Of a DNA stretch of 64,000 nucleotides, positions 43,840-53,144 are shown in pieces. A program made the translations under genes and the position numbers. The notes below the pieces were generated by a model that ran no database searches, was not told where the DNA came from, and worked only from the letters and a program-made list of their open reading frames with translations. This DNA comes from Actinomyces sp. ICM47 (lineage in GTDB: Bacteria; Actinomycetota; Actinomycetes; Actinomycetales; Actinomycetaceae). Numbering within the stretch: the first letter of the stretch is position 1; every line of letters begins with the position of its first letter. The stretch spans positions 5,143-69,142 of the forward strand of contig NZ_ALCA01000111.1 of NCBI RefSeq assembly GCF_000278725.1. The letters run 5' to 3'.

Positions 43840-45138
43840 ATGCGACGCGCCCATTGGGGAGGGCCGGGCGAAGACTACCGGCTCAAGAAGCTCAGTGCCA
43901 CCGCCATCGGTGAGGCCAGCAGCATTGGGTCGCCCGCCCCCGACGAAGCTGCTCCCGTGTGGCAGACACCGAAGGCTCAGCATTCCTTCCCCTGGCTTGA
44001 AATCGTCCTGACCGCTGCCGGGATTATCGGCCTGATCGGCCTCACCGTTTTCTTCCTTTCGCCGGTGGCATCGAGCTATCTGGCGCTCGTGAAAACTACT
44101 CTGCTTGCTCTCATTCCCCTGGGGATCGTCCTCGCGTTCCTGCACCGCCTGGACCGGTGGGCCCCCGAGCCATGGAAAACCAAGGTCGCAGTGTTTTTGT
44201 GGGGCGCGGGCATCGCAACACTTTCCTCTGGCATCGTGAATACCGCGCTGGGCAAGAACCTAGACTATTCACTCGGCAACTTTGATACGGCGAACGCTCT
44301 GTCCACAACCTTCGTTGCTCCCCTCGTCGAGGAGACCCTCAAAGCCATCGGCGTAATCATCGTCGTCGTCGTTCGTCGCACCAACATCAACTCCGTCCTC
44401 GATGGTGCCATCTACGGGGGATTGTCAGCAGCCGGCTTCATGTTCACGGAAGACATCCTCTACTACCTGCGCGGAGAACCAGAGGGAACGGCGCACCTTC
44501 TGTGGCTGGTCGCTCTGCGCGGCCTGATGAGTCCGTTCTTGCACGTGATGGCAACATCTATGACCGGAATCGGTTTGGCTCTGGCCCTGCTCTCGTTCAA
44601 GAACGGATGGATGAGGGCTGGCATCGTCACGATCTTTTGGGTGTGCGCCATGCTCATCCATCTGACATGGAATGGCAGCGCAGCATATTTCGGCGACCGG
44701 GGATTCTATACCATGTACGGTGTCATCTATGTACCCGGCTTCATCCTGTGGGCGCTCCTGCTGCTGAGAGCAACGCGCCAGCAACGAGCGAAAATCCGCA
44801 AGGGCTTGGTCCCCTACGTACGCACCGGATGGGTACTCCCCGGCGAGGTGACGATGGCCACAGATAAGCGCGTGCAGAAGGCCTCCATCAAGTGGTCAAC
44901 GCGAGGTGGGCGCGATGCAACCCGCGCGATGCGTTCCTTCCTGGCAAACCTGGCTTCTCTCGGACTTGACCAGTGCATCATGGCTCAGCACGGACCCGAC
45001 CCAGCGCGTATCGATGCTGACCGCCAGAAACTTGCGACGGTAGTGGAGAATCGAAGGGAATTCCTTCGCCTAACCTCCATCGCCGATCAACAAAATGTTG
45101 TCTCCCAAGCCGTGACCGCACGCACGCGGAACGCCTGA
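43840..45138 (+). CDS. PrsW-family intramembrane metalloprotease (1 of 3)
   Basis: 432-aa membrane protein with about eight hydrophobic segments and a C-terminal cytoplasmic tail of about 120 aa. PrsW hallmarks: DRWAPEPW after TM2, the catalytic APLVEETLKAIG (E-E-x2-K), FTEDILYYLRG (second acidic motif), FLHVMATSMTGIG and LIHLTWNGSA (His ligands). PrsW of B. subtilis is a site-1 protease that cleaves an anti-sigma factor. The ATG at 43840 follows GAGGA; the longer frame begins at a TTG inside the previous gene. It is the first of three consecutive PrsW genes. Confidence 0.85.
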   Translation: MRRAHWGGPGEDYRLKKLSATAIGEASSIGSPAPDEAAPVWQTPKAQHSFPWLEIVLTAAGIIGLIGLTVFFLSPVASSYLALVKTTLLALIPLGIVLAFLHRLDRWAPEPWKTKVAVFLWGAGIATLSSGIVNTALGKNLDYSLGNFDTANALSTTFVAPLVEETLKAIGVIIVVVVRRTNINSVLDGAIYGGLSAAGFMFTEDILYYLRGEPEGTAHLLWLVALRGLMSPFLHVMATSMTGIGLALALLSFKNGWMRAGIVTIFWVCAMLIHLTWNGSAAYFGDRGFYTMYGVIYVPGFILWALLLLRATRQQRAKIRKGLVPYVRTGWVLPGEVTMATDKRVQKASIKWSTRGGRDATRAMRSFLANLASLGLDQCIMAQHGPDPARIDADRQKLATVVENRREFLRLTSIADQQNVVSQAVTARTRNA

Positions 45139-45155
45139 GTACGGAAGGACTGATC

Positions 45156-47516
45156 GTGACAGAATCCCGAGAGACAGACCAAGGATCGGCTGCTCAGCAC
45201 GAATCCCCCGACTCGCAGGTCGCTTTGTCAGCCTCGGCTGCCCAGCGCTTCGCCGAAAGCGCCGTGACTCCGCTGTCGGAGCGTAGGCGTCCAAGCGCAG
45301 GCGACCTTGGCCACAACGTTGGCCTTAAGCGTACGGGTGCAGGCAAAGCGACGTCGGTGCCCGGCGGCGGTGGAGTTCCTTCCGCTCCTCAATCCCCGGC
45401 TGTCGATCAGCAGGCGACGACGGTGATGCCGCAGCGTCCTGATCCGTTGCCGCGTCGTTCGGTTGCGGATTCGGAGGCGACGACAGTCATGCCGCAGCGT
45501 CCTGATCCGTTGCCGCGTCGTTCGGTTGCGGATTCGGAGGCAACGACAGTCATGCCGCAGAACCCGACTGCCGCTTCGGGACGCTCTGGTGCGTTCCTGC
45601 CCGAGACGACGGTCATGCCGCAGCGTCCTGATCCGTTGCCGCGTCGTTCGGTTGCGGATTCGGAGGCGACGACAGTCATGCCGCAGAACCCTGAAATCCG
45701 ACCGCAGCGCCCGGCTGGTGGTCCGCAGGGCCCGATGGGTATGGGGCCGCGTCCGGTTGGTGGTCCGCAGGGCCCGATGGGTATGGGGCCGCGTCCGGTT
45801 GGTGGTCCGCAGGGCCCGATGGGTATGGGGCCGCGTCCGGTTGGTGGTCCGCAGGCTCCGATGGGTATGGGGCCGCGTCCGGTCGGTGGTCCGCAGGGCC
45901 CCTTTGCGGGTGGCCAAGCCCCGGCCTCGTCCCCTGTGGGAGCCGCCCGGAGTCTTCCCTTCGGGGAGCCTCTCCCGCAGCATCCGGGGCAGACACGTGA
46001 ATCTCCCGTCGGCACACAGACAACCACTGCAGATGAATCTACGAAGGCCCCGTCCTCCGTACACACGGATCGCAGTATTCCTCTCGGCGAAACAGGGCCG
46101 CAGTGGCCCGAGGATGCTCCGAATACCCCGTCCGCACCCACAATAACGCAGGAATCTGCCACCGATGCGACGAAGGAATCCGGCCCCGAGACACCCTCCA
46201 ACCCGACGCCGCGCACGTCGCCGAGCAGTGGATCGAACACCCCGGTCTCTTCGCCCTCCACGGGCGCTGCCGGTGAGGGACAATTCAGCCCCAGGTTCCA
46301 GGCCTTTGTCGAGTCCGGCCCCTCGATGCCGGGGCCGAAGACTGCCCAGTATCCGACGCTCGCGCCCCGTACCGCCCAGGTGTGGTCGGTGCCCAAGCCG
46401 AAGAAAAAACCCCTGCCGATCTTTGAGTCGGTTGTCGCTGGTGCGGGAGCAGCGCTCATGCTCGTCGGTGTGCTGGGTTTCCTTCAGGCCAGTGGCCCGA
46501 TTTTGACGGTCTTCATCGCTATCTTGTGCATCGTTCCTCTCGCTATCGTCGTCTCGGTGCTTCTGTTCATCGACCGCTTCGAACCTGAACCCCTGGGGAT
46601 GAAGCTTGCCGCGCTGGCGTGGGGCGGCGGTGTGTCCATTTTCTTCGGAATCATGGGAAATGAATATGTTCAGTATTCCGTCACTGAACAAACGGGTGAC
46701 GAAGTCCAAGGAATGATTTTCTCCGTCGTTGTCGGTGCGCCGGTGGTCGAAGAACTTTTGAAGGGTCTTGGCGTTCTCGTTATCGTGTGGGCTCGTCGTA
46801 CCCACATTTCATCTGCCATCGATGGCCTCGTCTACGCTGGCTTTGCAGCCTGCGGATTCCTGGTTGTCGAGGACTTTACCTACTTTGTGAGAGCAGTTTT
46901 GACGGACGGTGACCTCGGGCAGACGTTCTTCCAACGTGTCGTTATGGGTGTTTTCGGACACGTCATGTACACGAGCTGCATGGGGTGGGCGACGGGGTGG
47001 GCGGTCACACGCGCCCGCTCGGCTGCCGCCGGATGCGGAGCTGTGGCCCTCGGCTGGTTCACGGGTATGCTCCTGCACGCGACGTGGAACGGCACTGCCG
47101 TCCTGTCTGGGGGTGACGATGAACTGTTCGACACCTTCTACATCTTCATCCACGTCCCGTTGTTCCTCCTGTGGTTCCTGTTCATCGCGCTGGCGATGAA
47201 GCGCGAACGACGCGACGCCGCAGCGGGCCTCATGCCCTACGTGGCGCAGGGGTGGATCGTCCCCAGTGAGATCCAGATGGTGTGCGATCCTCGCTCACGT
47301 CGTGCCGCCCTGGCCTGGGCGTCCAACGGTGGGCCGTTGGCGAAGAAGGCAATGAAGCAGTTCATGTACGCGCTCGCCACACTCGGCCTGCACCAGGTCG
47401 TCATGAAGAATCGTGGTCCCGAGCAGGCGCGCATCGAAGAATCGAGAGAACTCGCGAAGGAAGCAACCTCACAACGCAAGATCTTCATGAAGCTCACAGG
47501 TATGCGACGATTCTGA
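45156..47516 (+). CDS. PrsW-family protease with long repetitive N-terminal extension (2 of 3)
   Basis: 786 aa. Residues 1 to ~415 are Pro/Gly/Arg-rich and presumably disordered, with two tandem repeat blocks: TTVMPQRPDPLPRRSVADSE-type units (residues ~87-180) and GGPQGPMGMGPRPV units (four from residue ~188). The membrane protease follows: IDRFEPEPLGMKL, PVVEELLKGLGV, VVEDFTYFVRAV, GHVMYTSCMGW and LHATWNGTAV, all PrsW motifs intact. The C-terminal cytoplasmic tail is homologous to that of the preceding gene, showing tandem duplication. GTG start with GGAAGGA. The recurring T-T-V-M could be a phosphothreonine/FHA ligand, speculative. Confidence 0.83.
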   Translation: MTESRETDQGSAAQHESPDSQVALSASAAQRFAESAVTPLSERRRPSAGDLGHNVGLKRTGAGKATSVPGGGGVPSAPQSPAVDQQATTVMPQRPDPLPRRSVADSEATTVMPQRPDPLPRRSVADSEATTVMPQNPTAASGRSGAFLPETTVMPQRPDPLPRRSVADSEATTVMPQNPEIRPQRPAGGPQGPMGMGPRPVGGPQGPMGMGPRPVGGPQGPMGMGPRPVGGPQAPMGMGPRPVGGPQGPFAGGQAPASSPVGAARSLPFGEPLPQHPGQTRESPVGTQTTTADESTKAPSSVHTDRSIPLGETGPQWPEDAPNTPSAPTITQESATDATKESGPETPSNPTPRTSPSSGSNTPVSSPSTGAAGEGQFSPRFQAFVESGPSMPGPKTAQYPTLAPRTAQVWSVPKPKKKPLPIFESVVAGAGAALMLVGVLGFLQASGPILTVFIAILCIVPLAIVVSVLLFIDRFEPEPLGMKLAALAWGGGVSIFFGIMGNEYVQYSVTEQTGDEVQGMIFSVVVGAPVVEELLKGLGVLVIVWARRTHISSAIDGLVYAGFAACGFLVVEDFTYFVRAVLTDGDLGQTFFQRVVMGVFGHVMYTSCMGWATGWAVTRARSAAAGCGAVALGWFTGMLLHATWNGTAVLSGGDDELFDTFYIFIHVPLFLLWFLFIALAMKRERRDAAAGLMPYVAQGWIVPSEIQMVCDPRSRRAALAWASNGGPLAKKAMKQFMYALATLGLHQVVMKNRGPEQARIEESRELAKEATSQRKIFMKLTGMRRF
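45414..45716 (+). repeat. 63-bp coding repeats (TTVMPQ block)
   Basis: Units at 45414-45476 and 45477-45539, a diverged 66-base unit, a 60-base copy at 45606-45665 and a partial copy from 45666. All begin at the A-T-T-V-M-P-Q codons. Confidence 0.8.
45717..45902 (+). repeat. 42-bp coding repeats (GGPQGPMGMGPRPV)
   Basis: Four near-identical units at 45717, 45759, 45801 and 45843 plus a partial fifth from 45885; the fourth has Ala for Gly. Confidence 0.85.
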
Positions 47517-47604
47517 CGTGCCGCATCATGGCCGCTTCACCGGCTCCTCACAGAGGATGCACAGGAGGAGTGGCCATGATTGCGCCGACAGAAAGGAAAC
47601 ATAC

Positions 47605-48453
47605 GTGACTAATGCTCAACATGTCCGTGCCTCGTCTCGGACTCTCACCGTGTGCTCGGTCATCCTGATCATCGTCGGGATCCCGACGATGGCCCACGAA
47701 GTGATCGGTGCGATTTATGGTGTCACCACCTCTACGGCGGCGCTAGCTGTGAGTGCCTCGTGCGTGAGCGCGTTCGTCGGCCTCGTCTTTTTCGTGTGGC
47801 TAGCGCGATTCGCTCCATCGGTTCTGTCGTGGATTGCGGCATTCATGTGGGGGACTGGAGGTGCGCTCATCATTGCCGGCATCGGCAACGGCGTGACCGA
47901 CGCTGCCGTTCAATCGACGTCGCTAGGCGGGGAGACCACGGATGTCATGACGTCAGTCGTGAGCGGACCACTCATTGAGGAAACCGCGAAGGGTATCGGT
48001 GCACTCATGTTGATCCTTGCAGCCCGCAGGGCTCTGCGGCACCCCGCTCAGGGGGCTGTTCTGGGTGGACTCGTCGGTCTCGGCTTCGCGTGGGGTGAAG
48101 ACATTGGCTACTACGTGAGCGCGCTTGAAGACGGCACGGGTGGACTGGGGCAAGCCTTCCTGATCCGTGGGGTGCTGGGTGGCTTTGGGCATGCGATCTA
48201 CACCGGAGTCTTCGCCTACTTCCTGGCTTGGGCGCTCCTGCGCGCGAGAAACGCGTTCGTCGAAATTCTTGCGGTGTGTGGTGGTTTTGTAGGTGCCGTG
48301 CTCCTGCACGCGCAGGCGAACGGAGTGGGCTTCCTTGCGCCCGAGGACTCGTGGAACCTCACCTACGGTGCGATCGAGTTGCCGGTGACAGCAGTGGCGA
48401 TCGCGCTCCTCGTCTGGGGAGTGCGTCGTCGTCGCGCTACGCTGGAGGCATGA
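47605..48453 (+). CDS. PrsW-family membrane protein, short form (3 of 3)
   Basis: 282 aa, about eight membrane segments, almost no soluble tail. Catalytic elements GPLIEETAKGIG, WGEDIGYYVSAL, GFGHAIYTGVFAYF and LLHAQANGVG are present. The D-R-x2-PEP motif of the other two copies is replaced by LARFAPSVLSW. GTG 47605 is preferred because AAAGGAAA lies 8 bases upstream; the longer frame would start inside the gap after copy 2. The stop overlaps the Nudix ATG by 4 bases. Probably functional protease, substrate unknown. Confidence 0.8.
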   Translation: MTNAQHVRASSRTLTVCSVILIIVGIPTMAHEVIGAIYGVTTSTAALAVSASCVSAFVGLVFFVWLARFAPSVLSWIAAFMWGTGGALIIAGIGNGVTDAAVQSTSLGGETTDVMTSVVSGPLIEETAKGIGALMLILAARRALRHPAQGAVLGGLVGLGFAWGEDIGYYVSALEDGTGGLGQAFLIRGVLGGFGHAIYTGVFAYFLAWALLRARNAFVEILAVCGGFVGAVLLHAQANGVGFLAPEDSWNLTYGAIELPVTAVAIALLVWGVRRRRATLEA

Positions 48454-48977
48454 GCGCACTCGACTGGCCTGTGGACGCGGACGGCTACCCCCATCGGGAG
48501 GCCGCCCGCGTCCTCCTTTTTGACGACGACGGACGCGTCTTGCTGGCCATGGGACACGATGAGGATCAGCCCGAGCGTGCCTGGTGGTTCACGATCGGTG
48601 GTGGCATTGAGGAGGGGGAAGACCCCCGCGCAGCCGCCGTGCGCGAGGTGTTCGAAGAGACCGGAATTCGTCTGGAAGCATCCGATCTGGTCGGTCCCGT
48701 TCTCTACCGGACCGCTGAGTTCGATTTCCTGGCCGTCACCGCTCGCCAAGACGAGTGGTTCTTCATCGCGCACGCCCCTTCAACCACTCTCAGTCGGGAT
48801 GGGTGGACCGAGCTGGAACGTTCCGTCATTGACACGCAACGCTGGTGGGATATCGACGAGGCCACGGCAACCATCGACGGGGAAATCTACCCCGCGCAGA
48901 TCCTCGAGTTTGCGCGCGTCTGGAAAGACGGCTGGGACGGCCAGCTCATCGAGCTGACCGACACCCGCGAACCCTAA
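48450..48977 (+). CDS. Nudix hydrolase
   Basis: 175-aa nucleoside-diphosphate-linked hydrolase. The Nudix box GGGIEEGEDPRAAAVREVFEETGI (residues ~50-73) is complete with R-E-x2-E-E. It carries a leading REAARVLLFDDDGRVLLAMGHDE strand-turn-strand typical of MutT-like enzymes. ATG 48450 follows GGAGG and overlaps the stop of the third PrsW gene. A convergent serB ends only 6 bases downstream with no terminator hairpin. Substrate unknown. Confidence 0.87.
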   Translation: MSALDWPVDADGYPHREAARVLLFDDDGRVLLAMGHDEDQPERAWWFTIGGGIEEGEDPRAAAVREVFEETGIRLEASDLVGPVLYRTAEFDFLAVTARQDEWFFIAHAPSTTLSRDGWTELERSVIDTQRWWDIDEATATIDGEIYPAQILEFARVWKDGWDGQLIELTDTREP

Positions 48978-48983
48978 GGCGAC

Positions 48984-49679
48984 CTAGGCGCGGGAGAGTC
49001 CCAGCGGAGTGATCGCGAGCGACAGGTCAGGTACGTTGAGCTGGACCGACACCCGCTCACGTACCGCGGGCTTCGCGCAAAAAGCGATCCCGACCCCGGC
49101 CTCGTCCATCATGGGGATGTCGTTCGCCCCGTCTCCGATTGCGACCGTGCGCGCCATGGGCACACCCAGGGACGAGGCCCACTCACGTAGGCATTCGACC
49201 TTGACCTGGGAGGTCACGATACGCCCCAGCACGCGGCCCGTGAGAACGCCGTCCTCGACCTCCAGCCGGTTCGCGGCGTAGAAGTCGATGCCGAGGGAGG
49301 CCGCGAGGGGAGCGACCACCTCTTCGAAGCCGCCCGAGACGACACCGAAATGCCCACCGGCGGCGTGCACGGCGTCGATGAGTTCGCGCGCACCCTCCGT
49401 GGGCGTGATGGACGCGAGAACATCACCGAACACAGAATCGGGAACACCGCGCAGTGTCGCAACTCGCTCACGCAGCGACTCAGCGAAATCGAGTTCGCCA
49501 TTCATCGCTCGAGACGTAATCTCAGCGACACGCTCCCGTGTGCCCGCGACCTCGGCCAGCTCTTCGATGACCTCTTGGGTGATCAGTGTCGAATCAACGT
49601 CAGTAACAACGAGGCCGGGTGCCCCGCTGGTAAACAGCAGCGGGGCACCCGGCTCATCGAGATGGTGAGTCATGCTCAC
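48984..49679 (-). CDS. serB: Phosphoserine phosphatase SerB
   Basis: Final step of serine biosynthesis, 231 aa, HAD superfamily. Motif [10 protein letters not shown] (nucleophile Asp), motif [12 protein letters not shown], Lys motif and motif [23 protein letters not shown], as in other SerB proteins. No N-terminal ACT domain, so this is the short form. GTG 49679 overlaps the glgC stop by 4 bases; ATG 49673 is an alternative. Transcribed with glgC. Confidence 0.9.
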   Translation of the reverse strand: MSMTHHLDEPGAPLLFTSGAPGLVVTDVDSTLITQEVIEELAEVAGTRERVAEITSRAMNGELDFAESLRERVATLRGVPDSVFGDVLASITPTEGARELIDAVHAAGGHFGVVSGGFEEVVAPLAASLGIDFYAANRLEVEDGVLTGRVLGRIVTSQVKVECLREWASSLGVPMARTVAIGDGANDIPMMDEAGVGIAFCAKPAVRERVSVQLNVPDLSLAITPLGLSRA

Positions 49680-50911
49680 TTGGTGACGACCGTCCCCTTG
49701 GGAACGACCGTGATACCGGATTCGGTGACCGTGTAGCCGCGCTCGATGTCGCGGGCGGGATCCACGCCGACTTCGGCACCTTCCTCGACGACGACATTCT
49801 TGTCCAGAATCGTCTTGACGACCTTCGAGTGGCGACCGATGCGCGTGCCGTGCATGACGACCGAGTCCTCAACATGAGCCCACGAATGGACGTAGGTGTG
49901 CGGGGAGACAATCGAGCGCACGATCTCGCCACCGGAGACGATGACACCCGGGGACACAAACGAGTCGATTGCATGACCCAGTCGATCCTGATCGCCATAG
50001 ACGAACTTCGCGGGAGGCAGCGAGCCGTCGATCATCGTCATCGTCGGCCACTCGCGGTTGTACAGGTTGAACACCGGGTGCACCGAGATCAGGTCCATGT
50101 TCGCCTCGTAGTAGGCGTCCAGCGTACCAACGTCGCGCCAGTAATCGCGGTCGCGGTCGGTCGAACCCGGCACGTCGTTGTCCTGGAAGTCATAGACGCC
50201 GCACTCACCGCGCGACACGAACCACGGAATGATGTTGCCACCCATGTCGTGCTTCGAATCGGGGTCCTTAGCATCTTCACGCAGCGCGTGGACCAGGTCC
50301 TTCGTGGTGAAGACGTAGTTGCCCATCGAGGCAAGGACCTTCGTGGGATCGTCCGGCAGGCCTTCGGCGTGCTGGGGCTTCTCCAGGAAGTTCTTGACGA
50401 CACCACCCTCACCGTCGATAACACCCAGTGCGGGAGCAAGCTCGATCGGCTGACGAATGCCTGCGACCGTGGCCGGCAGACCCGAATCGATGTGGTGCTG
50501 GACCATCTGCGAGAAGTCCATACGGTAGATGTTGTCAGCGCCGATGATGACGATGTATTCGGGCTGCTCATCGTCGACGATGTTGAGCGACTGGTAAATC
50601 GCGTCCGCGCTGCCCAGGTACCAGTGGGGTCCGCGACGCTGCTGGGCCGGAACAGGGGCAATGAAGTTGCCGAGCAGGGGAGAGGTGTACCAGGTCTTCG
50701 TGACGTGGCGGTCAAGAGAGTGCGACTTGTACTGAGTCAGCACAACGATCTTGAGGTATCCGGAATTCACGATATTCGACAGCGCGAAATCGATCAGACG
50801 GAAATGACCTCCAAACGGAACGGCAGGCTTCGCGCGGTCCGCTGTCAGCGGCATCAGACGCTTACCCTCACCGCCCGCAAGAACAATAGCTAGAACGTGG
50901 TTCTTTGCCAT
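49676..50911 (-). CDS. glgC: Glucose-1-phosphate adenylyltransferase
   Basis: Makes ADP-glucose for glycogen synthesis, usually the regulated step. 411 aa, with nucleotide-binding [28 protein letters not shown] at the N-terminus, the Glc-1-P site [16 protein letters not shown], and a left-handed beta-helix C-domain with hexapeptide-like repeats ([33 protein letters not shown]). Divergent from glgA across 171 bases. Confidence 0.94.
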   Translation of the reverse strand: MAKNHVLAIVLAGGEGKRLMPLTADRAKPAVPFGGHFRLIDFALSNIVNSGYLKIVVLTQYKSHSLDRHVTKTWYTSPLLGNFIAPVPAQQRRGPHWYLGSADAIYQSLNIVDDEQPEYIVIIGADNIYRMDFSQMVQHHIDSGLPATVAGIRQPIELAPALGVIDGEGGVVKNFLEKPQHAEGLPDDPTKVLASMGNYVFTTKDLVHALREDAKDPDSKHDMGGNIIPWFVSRGECGVYDFQDNDVPGSTDRDRDYWRDVGTLDAYYEANMDLISVHPVFNLYNREWPTMTMIDGSLPPAKFVYGDQDRLGHAIDSFVSPGVIVSGGEIVRSIVSPHTYVHSWAHVEDSVVMHGTRIGRHSKVVKTILDKNVVVEEGAEVGVDPARDIERGYTVTESGITVVPKGTVVTK

Positions 50912-51082
50912 ACGGCACCTCTTCGTTGGTCGTGTGAGACCCGCATCGACGCAGGTCCGTGGGTGTGGTCACACTGTATTACAGATGTGCATCGATTGCT
51001 ACACCGTCTCGTTTCGATTTCGATCCCCGTGATTTCGGATACTATGTGTTACACGCGTCGCCACTGTCGGAAGGACCACATC
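50912..51082. promoter_or_regulatory. Shared glgC/glgA control region
   Basis: 171 bases between divergent starts. A -10-like TACTAT (51040-51045) serves glgA, with AAGGA before its ATG; on the minus strand TACAGT (50978-50973) is a possible glgC -10. No clear operator palindrome was identified. Confidence 0.4.
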
Positions 51083-52306
51083 ATGCGCGTTGATCTGCTC
51101 ACCCGCGAATACCCGCCCCACGTCTACGGCGGAGCCGGTGTCCATGTTCTCGAGTTGGCCAAGGTGCTGCGCGGCCTCGTCGATGATCTGCGAGTGCAGG
51201 CCTTCGATGGCCCTCGTGAACCCGGAACCGACGGAGCCGATCCGGGGGTGACTGGCCATTCGGACCTGCCCCAGCTGGAGGGTGCCAACGCAGCGCTGCG
51301 TACCCTCGGCGTTGACCTTGAGATTGCCGCCGCGTGTGAGGGGTCGGACCTGGTGCACTCCCACACCTGGTACGCCAACTTCGCAGGCCACGTCGCCTCG
51401 CTCCTCGGCGACATCCCACACGTCATCTCCGCCCATTCCCTCGAGCCCCTGCGCCCCTGGAAGGCCGAGCAGCTCGGCGGCGGCTACCGCCTGTCCTCCT
51501 ACGTGGAGAAGACCGCTTACGAGGCTGCCAGCGCTATTGTCGCCGTCTCCAACGGCATGCGCGACGATATTCTGCGCTGCTACCCGTCTGTTGATCCCGA
51601 GCGCGTGCACGTGATCCACAATGGTATTGACCTGAACAAGTGGCATGCGCCCGAGGGCGAGGCAGGTGACGAGCTGCGCGCTCGCGTGCTGGCCGAGCAC
51701 GGTATCGACCCGACCCGCCGCACCGTTGTCTTCGTCGGCCGCATCACCCGCCAGAAGGGCCTGCCCTACTTCCTGCGTGCCGCCCGCCTGCTGCCCGACG
51801 ACGTTCAGCTAGTTCTGTGTGCCGGTGCCCCGGACACCCCTGAGATCGCTGCTGAGGTCGAGGGACTGGTTGCTGAGCTGCGTGCCACCCGCTCTGGCGT
51901 CGTGCTCATCTCCGAGATGCTCCCACAGCCCGAGGTCGCGGCAATCCTCTCCGCCGCTCAGGTCTTCATCACCCCGTCGGTTTACGAACCCCTCGGCATC
52001 GTCAACCTCGAGGCCATGGCGCTCGGCCTGCCCGTCGTTGGCACCGCGACCGGTGGTATCCCCGACGTCATTGTCGACGGCGAGACCGGCTACCTGGTCC
52101 CCATCGAACAGGTGCAGGATGGTACGGGCACTCCGCTTGACCCGGAGACCTTCGAGCGCGACATGGCTGACCGTCTCGTCCGCGTCCTGGATGATCCCGA
52201 GCTTGGCCGCCGCATGGGCGAGGCGGGCCTCGTGCGCGCACGTGAACACTTCTCCTGGGAAGCTATCGGCGTCAAGACCGCTGATCTGTATCGTTCGCTC
52301 GTCTGA
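51083..52306 (+). CDS. glgA: Glycogen synthase, actinobacterial GT4 type
   Basis: 407-aa GT-B glycosyltransferase, MRVDLLTREYPPHVYGGAGVHVLELAK at the N-terminus, VIHNGIDLNKWH, FVGRITRQKGLPYFLRAA and the donor motif SVYEPLGIVNLEAMALGLPVVGT (E-x7-E). This is the GT4 form found in Corynebacterium/Mycobacterium rather than the GT5 GlgA of E. coli. In mycobacteria the orthologue GlgM makes maltose-1-phosphate, so that reaction is an alternative. ATG 51083 has an upstream AAGGA; the longer frame is not supported. Confidence 0.88.
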   Translation: MRVDLLTREYPPHVYGGAGVHVLELAKVLRGLVDDLRVQAFDGPREPGTDGADPGVTGHSDLPQLEGANAALRTLGVDLEIAAACEGSDLVHSHTWYANFAGHVASLLGDIPHVISAHSLEPLRPWKAEQLGGGYRLSSYVEKTAYEAASAIVAVSNGMRDDILRCYPSVDPERVHVIHNGIDLNKWHAPEGEAGDELRARVLAEHGIDPTRRTVVFVGRITRQKGLPYFLRAARLLPDDVQLVLCAGAPDTPEIAAEVEGLVAELRATRSGVVLISEMLPQPEVAAILSAAQVFITPSVYEPLGIVNLEAMALGLPVVGTATGGIPDVIVDGETGYLVPIEQVQDGTGTPLDPETFERDMADRLVRVLDDPELGRRMGEAGLVRAREHFSWEAIGVKTADLYRSLV

Positions 52307-52330
52307 GACGCGCGCGGTGTCCAACACGAC

Positions 52331-52336
52331 TAGGCT
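52331..52336 (+). promoter_or_regulatory. -10 box TAGGCT, leaderless start of the ABC ATPase gene
   Basis: TAGGCT followed after 6 bases by the ATG at 52343; no ribosome site. Confidence 0.45.
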
Positions 52337-52342
52337 AGATGC

Positions 52343-53131
52343 ATGACTTACGTCCTAAATCTCTCTCATGTGTCGCTTCGACGAGGAGACACACAGATCC
52401 TGTCCGATGTCTCGTGGTCGACGCGTCCGCGCCAGCATTGGGTCATCGTTGGTCCCAACGGAGCGGGCAAAACGACCCTCGCTCGCGTTGTCTCTGGCCG
52501 GGTCTCGCCCAATTCGGGCGAGGTGAGCGTGTCTGACACGGATCTCGCGAACGCGGATCCCGCTGAGGTGGCGACGCGCATCGGGCTGGCCTCGGCTGCC
52601 GTGGCGGCGAAGATCGTCCCCACGCAGTCGGTGTTGGACACCGTGCGCAGCGCGGCCTGGGGCCTCTGCGTCGCTCACGACGAGGAATACGAGGAGGTCG
52701 ATGACCAGCGCGCGAGCACGCTCATGGAGATCTTCGGCGTCGCCCACCTTGCCCAGCGCGAATTCTCCACGCTGTCGGAGGGTGAAGCGCAGCGCGTGCT
52801 TCTCGCGCGCGCACTCATGACCGATCCGGAGGTGCTCGTTCTCGACGAACCCACCTCCGGTCTCGACCTGGGAGCTCGCGAGTTGCTCATCGCCGCGCTT
52901 TCTGAGATCATGAAGGGTTCGAAATCTCCGCAGATCGTCCTGGTGACCCACCAGATCGAGGAGATTCCTGACGGCGTGACGCACTGCGCGATCATGTCGC
53001 AGGGGCAGATTACTCATCAGGGTCCCATCGAGGACATACTGACGGGTGTCAATCTGTCGCAGGTCTATGGCATGCCGTTGCTCGCCGGTCGCACCGATGG
53101 TCGCTGGTGGGCGCGCGGTGTGACCGAGTAA
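52343..53131 (+). CDS. Stand-alone ABC transporter ATP-binding protein
   Basis: 262-aa ATPase: Walker A VGPNGAGKTTLA (near residue 38), signature LSEGEAQRVLLARAL, Walker B VLVLDEPTSGLDLG and H-loop VTHQIEE. No permease or binding protein is adjacent. Sequence style is that of ModF/YlmA-type orphan ATPases. The next genes are NfeD and SPFH proteins. Transport substrate unknown. Confidence 0.87.
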   Translation: MTYVLNLSHVSLRRGDTQILSDVSWSTRPRQHWVIVGPNGAGKTTLARVVSGRVSPNSGEVSVSDTDLANADPAEVATRIGLASAAVAAKIVPTQSVLDTVRSAAWGLCVAHDEEYEEVDDQRASTLMEIFGVAHLAQREFSTLSEGEAQRVLLARALMTDPEVLVLDEPTSGLDLGARELLIAALSEIMKGSKSPQIVLVTHQIEEIPDGVTHCAIMSQGQITHQGPIEDILTGVNLSQVYGMPLLAGRTDGRWWARGVTE

Positions 53132-53144
53132 GAGAGGCAGGGCG

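Noticed and set aside
45228-46805. Minus-strand frames of 350-525 codons opposite the PrsW repeats
   Set aside because: Repetitive Arg/Thr or Gly/Pro shadows created by the tandem coding repeats.
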